64,000 nt of DNA from Ryuthela nishihirai (taxonomy: Eukaryota > Arthropoda > Arachnida > Araneae > Heptathelidae): the NCBI GenBank assembly GCA_038380435.1, contig JAWZYU010000004.1:20992001-21056000 (forward strand). Direction: 5' to 3'. Shown here piece by piece: positions 34,380 to 45,929 of this stretch. A program made the translations under genes and the position numbers. The notes beneath the pieces are model-generated. The model was not told where the DNA came from. It worked only from the letters and a program-made list of their open reading frames with translations, and searched no databases. The first letter of the stretch is position 1. Each line of letters starts with the position of its first letter.

Positions 34380-34550
34380 TTCTGCTTGAAGGTTTTAAGA
34401 TAAAAAATGTCTGCATCATAAGGTCATATCAGTGTTCGGAATAGAAAGGATAAAAATTAATGAGGAGGCAAGAGAGGGAATGGAAGGAATAATAATTAAT
34501 GAGGAGACAAGAGAGCGAAGAAAATCCTTGTAATAAGCCTCACTCAAATG

Positions 34551-34936
34551 GGTTGGGTTGTTTTACCTCTGAGCGGCACTTTTTTGCACACCATGGGCTA
34601 AATGGCCAGGTCACATGGATCCCGAAGGCTCAGAGAAGGTTGGGGGGAGGGGACCCACTGGAACAGCTGTTGGGAGACAGATGGTAGCCTCCCGTCAAGG
34701 CCATCCAGCGTGTTCTTTAACGTGCACAGGGTATGGCTCTCCCGCACACGGGGCCACGGCTTAACGTCCCATCCGACGGACGGCGGCCTTTCCAAGTCCA
34801 TCGGTGTCCCCTACTGACCGTGGGCAGGGCGGGGAATTTTGTGGAGATAAATCTCAACGCTGACCCAGCTGGGACTCGAACCTGGGAACTACATATTACG
34901 AGCCTGGCGCGCTACCGACTGAGCCACCCCCGCCCT
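34551..34936 (-). repeat. SINE-A copy 17
   Basis: Full-length, minus orientation. TSD ctcactcaaatg at 34,539-34,550 and 34,937-34,948. Confidence 0.94.
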
Positions 34937-34948
34937 CTCACTCAAATG

Positions 34949-36589
34949 AGAAATTCGCCCCCACGTGAGAAACTATTGTCTTCTCGCCAGTACTAAATAA
35001 AAGAAGCTTACCTCTACGGTCGGACGACTCTTCATCGCAAAGAAAGAGACATTCGTTGTTGTTTTTTCAGCATCTCCGTGCGTCGTTTCGCTCCGTTCAC
35101 TTCATTAATACTTCAAGAAATCTCTTTTAGTTCAGCTAATGCAAAACTTTCGCTTTAAATGCCTCTCTCAGGAGGGGGTTATTTTTCCGCACAGATGACG
35201 CAGATTTGCTAAAGCTGCATCGATTATTTTCCTCAACAGCCAACAAGATTTATTACTCAACGTGGAGCTATTATTTTCGTTAGCTTTCACGTGCCATGTC
35301 GAGAAACGTGCTGAAAAATGACAGCGATGCTAAATCTTCTAAGTTTGAGCCATAAAGTGGCAGTTTTTTCTAACAATGTTCACACCTTGTTTCGAAATTT
35401 TATGCTGGTTTTGTTTTTATTCTTCATCATTAACAACGGTTATTAAACTTCTTCGGAACACGCTTAATTTCGTTTCCTTTTTTTTGTCCGTGATTTTTGT
35501 CTGTCTTTTATTTTTTTATTCCAATATTCTCTTTGCCAAACATCATTATGTAGATCTCTCAAAAAAGCCGCGAATAATAAAAAAAAATTTCCCAGAAAAA
35601 ATGAAAACGGGAAATAAATGAAGCATAAATAAATTTCACATTTTACAAATCGGATTTGATTCTCATCAGCATCCCATCTCCCTTTGATGCGTTTTCAATT
35701 TAATATTAATGATGAAATAAAGATTTCATTAGGAGCATCAATCGATACTTTTAAAATAATTTTTTTTCTTTTTATTTCCAATCCCACTATTGACAAAGAG
35801 GTAATACATTTTCTCACACTTTGTAACATTAATGCTAACGCAATGCTACCCACTCCGGTTTGTGTATTGTATATGCATACTCAGATCATTTATTATTGCA
35901 AAAACAATTTGTTCTATTTATTTATTTCTCTAAAATATTTCTGATGTAGAAATTTTATTCTGAAGTAACCCAAGAGTTCTATATCATTGTTTACCATGTG
36001 AGATAAGCATGCTGTTGTCGAAATTTCCATTGGAAATGTTCAGTAGAGATTACAATTAATTGTGTTCCTTTTTCTTTTATGGTATAATTTTTGTTTATTT
36101 TGTACAGTCTGCGTACTTTTTTGTATTTTTTGGATTGGATTTTGGATTTGCGACACATAGGATGGAGAAGAATCCTAGAAGCTACTCCTATCTTTTACAG
36201 GCCTTCTCATACAAGGACATACCCTACTAAGACCGAAGTCGCTGCTGACCACCGCCTCAGATAGAGCTAACACAGCACACAAAATTTGCCCTGCTGGAAC
36301 AGTGACTAACTCTCTACCACATGCCAGTTAAGGTTAGTGTAGGTTTTGCTAGTTAAGGCTAGTAGTAGTTTTCTGTGTAAGTTTTGTATTAATGTAGTTT
36401 TCCTTCCTTCAAGTTCCATCAGAATTGATGCAAATGTTTAATGGAACACAAGCATTATTTTTGATAAGAATGAAATAAGTATTCTTAGACCAATAATTTC
36501 AATACTGGAATCGCTATTTTAAGTGTAACAGAAAAAAACGTATAATTCGCCATTGAGAGAGAGCAATAAGGGAAACATTTATCTTAGTT
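34949..36589. other. Unassigned DNA with a possible minus-strand splice donor at 35,012
   Basis: On minus, ...cgtccgaccgtagag|gtaagcttc (boundary at 35,012/35,011) is a near-consensus donor. The preceding 30-90 bp is CpG-containing and can be read ATGAAGAGTCGTCCG... or ...CLFLCDEESSDRR. This hints at a small exon, but no homology is recognised. The rest is AT-rich. A repeat-like tract at 36,130-36,300 (ggattggattttggatttgc...) is not assigned. Confidence 0.25.
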
Positions 36590-37749
36590 CAGTGGTTCAC
36601 AACCAATGTGTCGCTTACAAAGTCTAGATGTGTCACCAAAATTTAAGAAAAAGAATAATATTATATAACAATTTTTACTATAATACTTTGAACTTTTTTG
36701 ATTTTATTTTGATATAAATGTACATTAATACAATGTAAACAACCCAAGGGCATATGCTCATCCAGGTTATTGTAATGTTTAACAAAGGAATAAAGTAATG
36801 ACAGCATATTTTAACATGTAATATATTCAATCTTAAACATCTTCAGTTATAGTTGAATATGCTTTAACAGAAAAGTAAGCATATCCTTTTCTCGAACAAC
36901 AGTGGCAAATATATACATATCAGTGATTTCTTTTTCTCTATAAAGATTATTTTTATTTTTGTGCTCATGTAGACAGAAAAGTGAAACTTCAAGGAGGTAG
37001 CTTAAAGTATGAAAGTAAGGTTCCATATCAGTTGCATTTTGGAGAAACTGTTTCAGTTTTTCTTTATGTGTGCAGTATTCACCAAATGTAATTTCCGAAA
37101 TCAAGTGATAAAGAATTAAATAACTTAGGTGCAAGATAAATAGAGTTTGTGAAGTATTTCTTTTTTTTGCCTTGGGAACCACATGTCATTTCTTTATTTC
37201 GCAAACAATATTCACAAGTTTTCATTTGAAACTCAAAATTATGTTTATACAGATAAAGCATTAGCTTGTACGTATAAAGGTGTCTTAAATATTGTGAATT
37301 AAATAAATTTCCTTTATCGCATATGTTTTTTTTTGGGGGGGGGGGGAATGATTATTATTTTGTTTTGCAATGTAGATATAGGTTTAAATGCAGTTTTATA
37401 TGTTCCACCATAGCGTAAAATTCCATAACTCAGGGCAGACTGGATTCAAGAAAAGTACAGAACACTTAGAATATCATTATTCAATATTTTTCTTAAATAA
37501 TACAACCTGTGAAGCATTGATCTAACTTTTTGGTCTGTTTATTTATGTAAGGTTTCCAGCTTAAATTTCTATCAATTTTTATGACATTCAAGATAATCAA
37601 TCTCTTTGACATTTTCTATTGGATTACATTTACAGTCAGATTTTAGAACAACTAAGGTCATGAATTTTTATATTAAGAGAACTATTCTCTTTGTTTTTTA
37701 AACAATATAGCATATATTCTGTCTTTGAAATATTGATAGTTAACTCATT

Positions 37750-37974
37750 TTATTTGAACCAATCCCCAATAACAGATAATTCATTATTAACCAGTTCATT
37801 AAGGTTATCAGCACAGAATGTCACTGGAGTGTCATCTGTAAATGTATTGATCTTTCCATTTGTATTCAAAGAACAAAAATCATTAATAAAAATAAGGAAA
37901 AGCACTGGATCTAAAACTGATCCTTGAGGCACGCCATATGTAATAGTCATTTCAGAAGTGGCAAATATATACAT
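37750..37974 (-). pseudogene. CR1/jockey-type RT motifs B-C
   Basis: Contains GVPQGSVLDPVLFLIFINDF and NTFTDDTPVTFCADNLNEL, then NNELSVIGDWFK. The block YIFAT just before SEMTITYGVPQG is an extra 12-residue insertion relative to the usual NRTQ...VKI-S...ITYGVPQG layout, and its DNA is a copy of sequence 1 kb away (see findings). Confidence 0.75.
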
Positions 37975-38958
37975 ATCAGTATATATTTTTCATATACATA
38001 CCATGTATTTTTACAACTTGTGTTCTGTTATATAAATAACTTCTGAACAGTGCCTCTGATTCCAATTTGTTCTAGTTTACAGAGTAAAATCCCATGTAAC
38101 ACAGTGTCAAATGCTTTTTGAATATCCAGAAACACAGTAACAGTTTGATTATTTTTGTCAATATTATTCTAAATGATTTTAGTAAAGTTGAATAAGGCAT
38201 TCTCGGTACCCAAGCCTTTCCTAAATCCAAATTGATTTGATGAAAGAAAGTTGTACTTTATAAGGAAATCAGTTTGTCGTTTTTTTATCAGTTTTTCTAA
38301 AATGTTCCCAAAAACTGAGATTACTGACATTGACCTATAATAAGAAAATATATTTTTATTTCCCTTTTTGTATATGGGTACTACAACTGCTTCTTTTCAA
38401 TTCATCAGGAAAAATTCCCTTTTCAAGAGATAAATTATAAATATGGATTAGGTGTTTACCAATCCTTACACTTTTTTCAAATGGTTGCAGATACCCCATC
38501 ATTCCCCCCCCCCCCCCCCCCACTTTTGTTATCTTGAAATTTCAGAATTATATTTAATATCTCATCTTCAGTTGTTGGAAACGAAAACATTGTGTTATCA
38601 TTTCGAGTAACGCGATGAATATTTCTATGTATGCTTTTTGACTGAACTCTCCTAATGTTTTCTCTAAGATTAATAGAGTGCAGATTAAAGTCATTTGCTA
38701 ATGCCTTGATCCACAAATCATTGCTTATTTTGTCTAAAGAATTTGGAAGAACTGTTCACTTTTTTTACTATTATCAATTAAATTATTCACAAACTTCCAT
38801 TGCTTCTTGCTGTCTCCATTAAAATTAAGAAATTGTCTTCCATAGTAATAATTTTCAGCATTTACAATTGTCACATTCGGTTTATTTCTAATCGTTTTTA
38901 AATTTGTCTCGTGAATTGATACATTTTATCTCTTAGTTTAATCATATTTCTGATATCA

Positions 38959-39393
38959 TCAGAAAACCAGGGATTTTTTCGTATTTATCTTCCTTTTATT
39001 AGTGTATTGCTTAGAACATTCAATTTGTTCAAGTAGTTGATTAAGAAAAACTTTGCAAGCAGATTTAGGATTATTGACATGTAATATGACATCCGAATTG
39101 GATTTCCTTAAATGATTACATAAAACAGAATAGTTTATTTGATACGTGATATTATGAGAGTCATTCTGAAAATAACAACTATCTGAATTAGGAAATTCAA
39201 TTTTAATAGCTACAGGATAATGGTCAGATATATCAGTTCCTACTATTACAGCACTAATATTGACACCATTTGCTTTCCTAGCAGAAACGTGATCTAGACA
39301 TGAAACAACGGAACTGGTTTCTCTAGTCTCACTAGTTACGTAAGACCGGAATCCCTGAGATAAGAGGAGATCTAAATATTCATTCATAATCAC
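38959..39393 (-). pseudogene. CR1/jockey-type endonuclease C-terminal part
   Basis: 144 codons with the characteristic order YLDLLLSQGFRSYV, T-R-E, CLDHV and GTDISDHYPVAIKIEF. The SDH catalytic block is intact, and the sequence then leads to the linker (NQLLEQIECS). The N-terminal half with the expected GDFN block is in another frame upstream (39,397-39,588) and is degraded. Confidence 0.75.
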
Positions 39394-39842
39394 TTTTTAA
39401 TAATAAATATCAAAACTGATGAGATCATCAGTTAGAATTACATTTCTACTTTTAATTCTTTTTAATACAGTACCCAGTTCTTCAACAAACTGATACAGAA
39501 TATCTTGATGGGAACGATAATAAAGCAAATATATAAAAATCTTCTTCACTTGTAGACAAACATAAGGATTCTGTTGTTGCCATTTCAATTTCTACTTGCG
39601 ACACAAATACGGTATTTCTTAAAATTCAATATGCCACCAGCTTTGTTACATTGTCTACAGTTATAAAATTTAATATAGCCATCTAAATTATATAAACAGA
39701 CCTCATCACTTTTTATTCAGATTTCAATCACAATAATTACATCTAACTGATAATTGCTGTTATAAACAATTTCTTCAATGTGATGGAACTTTCTATCTTT
39801 TTTTTAATGCTGAATCTAATATGCGTTTTTGTTTCGATAAAT

Positions 39843-40147
39843 GGGGCGGGGCAAAATTCCCCGCCCTGCCCACGGTCAGTAGGGGACACCGATGGGCTTG
39901 GAAAGGCCGCCGTCCGTCGGATGGGACGTTAAGCCGTGGCCCCGTGTGTGGGAGAGCCATACCCTGTGCATGTTAAAGAACACGCTTGATGGCCTTCACG
40001 GGAGGCTACCATCTGTTTCCCAACAGCTGTTCCAGTGGGTCCCCTCTCCCAACCTTCTCTGAGCCTTCGGGGTCCCATGTAACTGGCCATTTAGCCCATG
40101 GTGTGCAAAAAAGTGCCGCTCAGAGGTAAAACAAACAAACCAAACAA
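39843..40147 (+). repeat. SINE-A copy 18, without tRNA promoter boxes
   Basis: Plus orientation. It starts ggggcgggg and jumps directly to caaaattccccgccctgccc, so the A and B boxes are absent, yet it is flanked by a perfect 13-bp TSD tgtttcgataaat (39,830-39,842 / 40,148-40,160). The deletion of about 80 bp either followed integration or was present in the RNA used. Confidence 0.92.
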
Positions 40148-40326
40148 TGTTTCGATAAATTGAATTTTAAATTGTGAAATAAAACAAAATATTTTTTATC
40201 ACAAATGAATTGCGGTAAATGAACTATTTCATAAGGTGTCGCGAAGAGAAAGAGGTCGAGTATCACTGTACTAGTTCACAGCGAAAGATCTAAATCTGCG
40301 AAAGTTGAATCTGTCAATGATAAGGG

Positions 40327-40725
40327 TTAATGCAACACCTCATGTAACAGAAGGCCAATGTACCAAATTTTTTTACTTCACTAAGTAGTCCTACTATATA
40401 AATAGTTCTTATATTTTTTATTCTAATATTATTACTGGTGGACTCTTGTGCTAATCGTTTACTAATGTTTATCTATAAATATATTTTATTTAGGAAGAAA
40501 ATTATTCGTCTTTACTATCAGATATAATAATGCTAATTAATACAAATAAATCTTCACCTAAATAAAATATATTTATAGATAATTATTAGTATAAAAGATT
40601 AGCATAGAATCCACCAATAATAATATTAATACAAAAAATATAAGAAGTACCTATAGGGTGAGACTACTTAAGCTGACGTCATAAATTTGGTCCTCTGGCT
40701 TTCTGTTATAGGAGGTGTTGGTTAA
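40327..40725. mobile_element. Foldback MITE with TTAA target sites
   Basis: Flanked by TTAA (40,327-40,330; 40,722-40,725). Long imperfect inverted repeats of about 165 bp: left tgcaacacctcatgtaacag... to ctataaatatattttattta (about 40,493), right starting cctaaataaaatatatttat (40,557) and ending ataggaggtgttgg. The spacer is about 62 bp. TTAA TSDs fit piggyBac- or Kolobok-type non-autonomous elements. No ORF. It sits about 50 bp from the hAT right end. Confidence 0.8.
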
Positions 40726-40858
40726 TTAAGCAATCATAATTTACACCTATTTAGATTTATCCTCCATTTAGCTATTGTACCTTATGCTCGAGATGGGTGT
40801 AACGAAAAATTAATTATTAATTGGAACTGCTGTAAAGTTGTAATGTTCAGGATTATCG

Positions 40859-41247
40859 AGGGGCGGGGGTGGCTCAGTCGGTAGCGCGCCAGGCTCGTAA
40901 TCTGTAGTTCCCAGGTTCGAGTCCCAGCTGGGTCAGCGTTGAGATTTATCTCCGCAAAATTCCCCGCCCTGCCCACAGTCAGTAGGGGACATCGATGGGC
41001 TTGGAAAGACCACCGTCCGTCGGATGGAACGTTAAGCCGTGGCCCCGTGTGCGGGAGAGCCATACCCTGTGCACGTTAAAGAACACGCTGGATGGCCTTG
41101 ACGGGAGGCTACCATCTGTCTCCCAACAGCTGTTCCAGTGGGTCCCTTCCCCCAACCTTCTCTGAGCCTTCGGGGTCCATGTGACCTGGCCATTTAGCCC
41201 ATGGTGTGCAAAAAAGTGCCGCTCAGAGGTAAAACAACCCAACCCAA
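40859..41247 (+). repeat. SINE-A copy 19
   Basis: Full-length, plus orientation. TSD tcaggattatcg at 40,847-40,858 and 41,248-41,259. Confidence 0.94.
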
Positions 41248-41259
41248 TCAGGATTATCG

Positions 41260-42337
41260 TTTCCCCGCAACATATTAATAATTCTTATTGGTTTTTATCC
41301 TATTTCGCTATACAAGATTCCGTCTAAATAAAACTTCGTGTCTGTATATTATTGAAGTTCCTAAAAGGGGAATTCTCCGAAAGAAAGTCGTTTAAATAGT
41401 AAAGACGAAACTCTGAAAAGATAGAGAAAAGAAAAGGTTTAACTTCAACGGAAACAATAGCTCAGATCAGCAACAAATGAATAGAAATCAAAGGAAACAA
41501 AATCAAAAGGGAGATCAAGATTCCAAAACGATAAAAAGCAAATCCTTTCGAAACTTCATTGATTTCTCAAGTCTCAAAACAAAAAAAAAATCCTCTGGCG
41601 TTATATAACATCACACTTTGTGTTACGACAAATATATAATGGCTATTTAAACTGATGTTACCACATTGTGGAATTATCTAAGACCCCTAATAAACTGGAA
41701 ATGTCCTTTCCTAGGAGTCATAATTTAAAAGGACTTTCTTTTGGAGTTGGGAAACATCCTCCGCTCTTACAGATAAGAGCTGTGGCGTCATATCCATTTG
41801 CCTCTGCAGCTTCTTTCTTCATCAAGAAGGTAGTAATGGATAAGATTCTCGCCTTCGCCATAATCGTGTATCTTCCTTATCTGCGGCGCGGTTTTTCGCC
41901 CATTAGTCTGCAGCGTGTTCCCATTTGTGTAATGGCTGCCCTCTGATCAATGGCGAAGGACACACTCTTGCACAGAACAATGCCTTTCAGCCACGCCGAA
42001 AGAAAACATTTTAAGCGTGTCCTAGTTTTTATGGTGGGTTTTTTACTTACGACATCAAACAGCACCGTATTCGACAAAAAAAAATCATCGATCAATGACT
42101 ACCCTCGAACACTGGTGGCTACTTAAACCTACGCCCCGTGTTTATACGACCGTTGGAATATTTTGCTTTCCTTATTACTATTCCAGAGTTTGAAGACTTT
42201 TAAGATGAATGCTTCTCAAATCGATATATTCTAGGTTTTCTAAAACTTCGCTTTAGAAATGGTACCAATTCCAACTTTACGTTTCACGATTTCGCTTTTT
42301 ATGGCATTTGCATAGACTGATTGGGCGATTTTTCATA
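41260..42337. other. Unassigned DNA
   Basis: No repeat recognised. ORF 41,668-41,946 (plus) and 41,877-42,095 (minus) overlap a slightly more GC-rich patch (41,850-42,010) but show no domain or splice context that I trust. Confidence 0.3.
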
Positions 42338-42438
42338 GGGTTGGGTTGTTTTACCTCTGAGCGGCACTTTTTTTGCACACCATGGGCTAAATGGCCAGGT
42401 CACATGGAACCCGAAGGCTCAGAGAAGGTTGGGGGAGG
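42338..42438 (-). repeat. SINE-A copy 20, truncated by the adjacent MITE
   Basis: Only the 3' 100 bp (ttgggttgttttacctctga to ...aggttgggggaggc). The motif ggctcagagaaggc then repeats and the sequence switches to the MITE cluster. Confidence 0.85.
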
Positions 42439-42454
42439 CTCAGAGAAGGCTCGT

Positions 42455-42809
42455 ATTTTGCAATCAACCATAGTGTTCGGATACTTTTTTCAGCGACTGT
42501 AGGTGGTCATATTATTTTGATACTAGATCGTGTGGGCTCACTCACGGAAATATTGAGCGTGTGCAGTTACCGTTCACAGCAAACTGGAGCGTGTGCAGTA
42601 ACTGCACACGCTCCAGTTTGCTGTGAACGCTGTGTGAGTTTGCTTGTGAACGGTAAAAAAGAACACCTCCAGATATTTTTCCTGAATTCTGTAATCACGT
42701 GACACGAAGGTTGCCAGATCACTAATTTCTAAAAAAATCGATGTCAGATATTTTTTTCTGAATTCTGTAATCAATCGTAGTGTTCGGATACTTTTTTGAG
42801 TGACTGTAC
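42455..42809. mobile_element. MITE cluster, second locus
   Basis: Carries the modules seen at 2.23-2.53 kb: the ggtggtcatattattttgat segment, the ccgttcacagcaaactggag/ctgcacacgctccag palindrome, and an arm ending tacttttttgagtgactgta. Relative to 2.23 kb it has an extra segment gctgtgtgagtttgcttgtg after the palindrome and lacks the left arm of the 218-bp palindrome. Confidence 0.8.
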
Positions 42810-43471
42810 TCGAATGATCATGATGAATCTTTGTTTGAACCTTGGATCGAGAAAACAGACCAAAAAAAACAGGCTTTATTAAATCTGCCCTTGTCTTCAC
42901 AGTGACATGACCTGATACTTGAACTCGCACGTACCCAGTTCTATTGAGTGCCATTCTGAAAGCACGAGCTGATTTATGAACTCGTGAATCAATTTAATGA
43001 TGCAACGCTCAAAGAATAATCCGCCGTATGAAACAAATATACATTTATTTTTTTTAATTCTAAAATTCTGACAGAACTCTCCCAATTTCTACTTGATTAG
43101 AAATGAGTGAGGTTTTACAGTACATCAAAATGCAAATGTCATACTTTTAAAATTATTAATGTCACCCCTCTCAACTTTTCCCCATATCATCTGCCTAGTT
43201 TCAGTCTTATCATTTATTCTTGTCTGACAGTTTTAGATGTAGTGATTATGACGATGATTTTACTCCTTAATGTAATACGTTTTAAGCTTGGCAAACGAGA
43301 AAAAATGACAAATCTTTTTTATGGAATCCTGTTGGAGTTTTCTTTCAAACTTTTGCTGAACATAAGCAATAACTATTTCTATGCAATTCCAAAGAGATAT
43401 TGGGATTTTATTGAAATTTCGGACAATAATATATTGGAAATTGGAGGAAAAATGTATAGAAAATAGAGATC
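42810..43471. other. Unassigned AT-rich DNA
   Basis: No repeat recognised. ORF 43,107-43,466 is hydrophobic and unassigned; its 3' part reads toward the SINE edge. Likely chance. Confidence 0.3.
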
Positions 43472-43855
43472 GGTTGGGTTGTTTTACCTCTGAGCGGCAC
43501 TTTTTTGCACACCATGGGCTAAATGGCCAGGTCACATGGACCCCGAAGGCTCGGAGAAGGTTGGGGGAGGGGACCCACTGGAACAGCTGTTGGGAGACAG
43601 ATGGTAGCCTCCCGTCAAGGCCATCCAGCGTGTTCTTTAACGTGCACAGGGTATGGCTCTCCCACATAAGAGGCCACGGCTTAACGTCCCATCCGACGGA
43701 CGGCGGCCTTTCCAAGCCCATCGGTGTCCCCTACTGACCGTGGGCAGGGCGGGGAATTTTGCGGAGATAAATCTCAACGCTGACCCAGCTGGGACTCGAA
43801 CCTGGGAACTACAAATTACGAGCCTGGCGCGCTACCGACTGAGCCACCCCCGCCC
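43472..43855 (-). repeat. SINE-A copy 21
   Basis: Full-length, minus orientation. No clear TSD found (left flank aaatagagatcgg, right flank acatgacgtaaat). Confidence 0.9.
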
Positions 43856-43869
43856 ACATGACGTAAATA

Positions 43870-44135
43870 CATACAAAATCCTCAGCGTGGGCTATGGAGG
43901 TTCAACCAGACTGTGTAATTTTCCTCTCCAAACGTGTCTGTCCTGAGGCACAGATGCTGCATTTGGCCACTGTAGGCCAATTCTAGCAAGGTCCTGTTTG
44001 ACGCTGTCTGTTCATGACATTCTAAGTCTCCCCCTTTTCCTGAAGCCTTTGGACACAATGTTCATAATCCTATTTGTCAATCTGCAGCTATGCGGAACAC
44101 CACTATAAGAGTATTACGGACTCCCTCTGAACAAG
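43870..44135 (-). pseudogene. LINE ORF2 3' fragment, second copy
   Basis: Matches 8,010-8,290 (ggctatggaggttcaaccag; tctagcaaggtcctgtttga; ccttttcctgaagcctttgg). On minus it carries the same K/R-rich ORF2 tail. Fragment only. Confidence 0.6.
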
Positions 44136-44369
44136 ATAGTTTTTTTCGTTCTTAACAAGAAAGTAATTAATGACTTGCTTTAAGTATAATTCTACCAAAT
44201 ATATTAAAACTTTCAAAAGTATACTTTAAGGGTACCCAAAAGTTGACTTTTAGGTTGTACTATTACACTGCGTTGGTTTTGCATTAGTAACACTTACCTG
44301 AAAAACTCCTGGGGCTACCTCTTGCCCGTAATACAGCCCGTACTCGTCGAGACATGGACTCCACATATA

Positions 44370-45929
44370 TTCCACAGTGGGTCCTGTGGTAGTGCTACCC
44401 ATGCATTCCACAGTGCGTCCTATGTTAGTGCATTCCACAATGCATTCCATGTATTCCACAATATGTATATATTCCATGTGTTCCACAATATATTAGTGCA
44501 TTCCACATGCATTCCACAATGTCCTGTGGTAGTGTTACCCATGCATTCCACAGTGTGTACTGTGGCAGTGCTAACCATGCATTCTGCAGTGTGTCCTGTG
44601 GTAGTGCTACCCATGCATTCCACAGTGTGTTCTGTGGTAATGCTACCCATGCATTCCACAGTGTGTTCTGTGGTAGTGCTACCCATGCATTCCAGAGTGT
44701 GTCCTGTGGTAGTGCTACACATTCATTCCACAGTGTGTCCTGTGTTAGTGCTACCCATGCATTCTGCAGTGTGTCCTGTGGTAGTGCTATCCATGCATTT
44801 CACAGTGTGTTCTGTGGTAGTGCTACCCATGCATTCCACAGTGCGTCCTATGGCAGTGCTACCCATGCATTCTGCAGTGTGTCCTGTGGTAGTGCTATCC
44901 ATGCATTCCACAGTGTGTTCTGTGGTAGTGCTACCCATGCATTCCACAGTGCGTCCTGTGGCAGTGCTACCCATGCATTCTGCAGTGTGTCCTGTGGTAG
45001 TGCTACCCATGCATTCCACAGCATGTTCTGTGGTAGGGCAACCTATGCATTCCACAGTGTGTCCTGTGGTAGTGCTACATATACATTCCACAGTGTGTCC
45101 TGTGGTAGTGCTACCCATGCATTCTGCAGTGTGTCCTGTGGTAGTGCTATCCATGCATTCCACAGTGTGTCCTGTGGTAGTGCTACCCATGCATTCCACA
45201 GTGCGTCCTGTGGCAGTGCTACCCATGCATTCTGCAGTGTGTCCTGTGGTAGTGCTACCCATGCATTCCACAGTGTGTTCTGTGGTAGTGCTACCCATGC
45301 ATTCCACAGTGCGTCCTGTGGCAGTGCTACCCATGCATTCCACAGTGTGTCCTGTGGTAGTACTACACATGCATTCCACAGTGTGTTCTGTGGTAGTGCT
45401 ACCCATGCATTCTGCAGTGTGTCCTGTGGTAGTGATACCCATGCATTCCACAGTGTGTCCTGTGGTAGTGCTACACATGCATTTCACAGTGTGTCCTGTG
45501 GCAGTGCTACCCATGCATTCTGCAGTGTGTCCTGTGGTAGTGCTACCCATGCATTCCACAATGTCCTGTGGTAGTGTTACCCATGCATTTTACAGTGTGT
45601 TCTGTGGTAGTGCTACCCATGCATTCCACAGTGTGTACTGTGTCAGTGCTACCCATGCATTCTGCAGTGTGTCCTGTGGTAGTGCTACCCATGCATTCCA
45701 CAGTGTGTCCTGTGGTAGTGCTACACATGCATTCCACAGTGTGTCCTGTGGCAGTGCTACCCATGTATTCTGCAGTGTGTCCTGTGGTAGTGATACCCAT
45801 GCATTCCACAGTGTGTTCTGTGGTAGTGCTACCCATGCATTCCACAGTGTATCCTGTGGTAGTGCTACCCATGCATTCTGCAGTGTGTCCTGTGGTAGCG
45901 CTACCCATGCATTCCACAATGTGTTCTGA
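44370..45929. repeat. 36-bp minisatellite, about 43 units, inside Tc1 coding sequence
   Basis: Unit gtgtgtcctgtggtagtgct + acccatgcattccaca, 36 bp. Because 36 is a multiple of 3, all frames stay open, giving spurious ORFs of up to 535 codons on plus and long minus ORFs. Subvariants (attctgcag versus attccacag; gcgtcc/ggcagt) recur in threes, suggesting a 108-bp higher-order unit. On the minus strand the unit encodes TLWNAWVALPQD, matching the W-x-x-(I/L)-P-Q motif of Tc1 transposase C-termini, and the array sits precisely between the two halves of that region. Confidence 0.85.

Larger units (their letters stand above)
36850..39840 (-). mobile_element. CR1/jockey-type non-LTR retrotransposon, degenerate
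   Basis: Minus-strand order: endonuclease at 39,590-38,950 (LLYYRSHQDILYQFVEEL, YLDLLLSQGFRSYVTSETRE, LDHVSARKANG, DISDHYPVAI with the SDH motif), linker near 38,716-38,477, then RT: YLYNRTQVVKIHG, MTITYGVPQGSVLDPVLFLI, FINDF and FTDDTPV (FADDT-type motif C, both Asp kept) at 37,974-37,750. An RT C-terminal segment follows (SALSYGILRYGGTYKTAFK) at about 37,400 and a tail (SIYLAPKLFNSLSLDFGN) at about 37,130. A C17 run at 38,505 encodes poly-Gly where variation is expected. Multiple frameshifts. Confidence 0.8.
36590..40268. mobile_element. hAT-type element termini enclosing a LINE and a SINE
   Basis: The left end cagtggttcacaaccaatgt and right end ...aagaggtcgagtatcactg are imperfect inverted repeats of the common hAT-type CAGTGGTTCTCAACC terminus; both flanks also share gtgtcgc. 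The flanking octamers tcttagtt (36,582-36,589) and tactagtt (40,269-40,276) agree at 6 of 8 positions, as expected for an old 8-bp TSD. Only short hAT sequence remains at each side; the interior is mostly a minus-strand LINE. So the host was probably a short non-autonomous hAT element. Confidence 0.6.

Noticed and set aside
36847..37182. 111-codon minus ORF as a host gene
   Set aside because: It is the degraded C-terminal tail region of the CR1/jockey LINE plus the flanking element.
44322..45929. 535-codon Cys/His-rich repeat protein
   Set aside because: All frames of a 36-bp minisatellite are open by arithmetic, and the array interrupts a transposase on the other strand.
44370..45929. CRISPR array
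   Set aside because: Units are contiguous without unique spacers and the DNA is eukaryotic.
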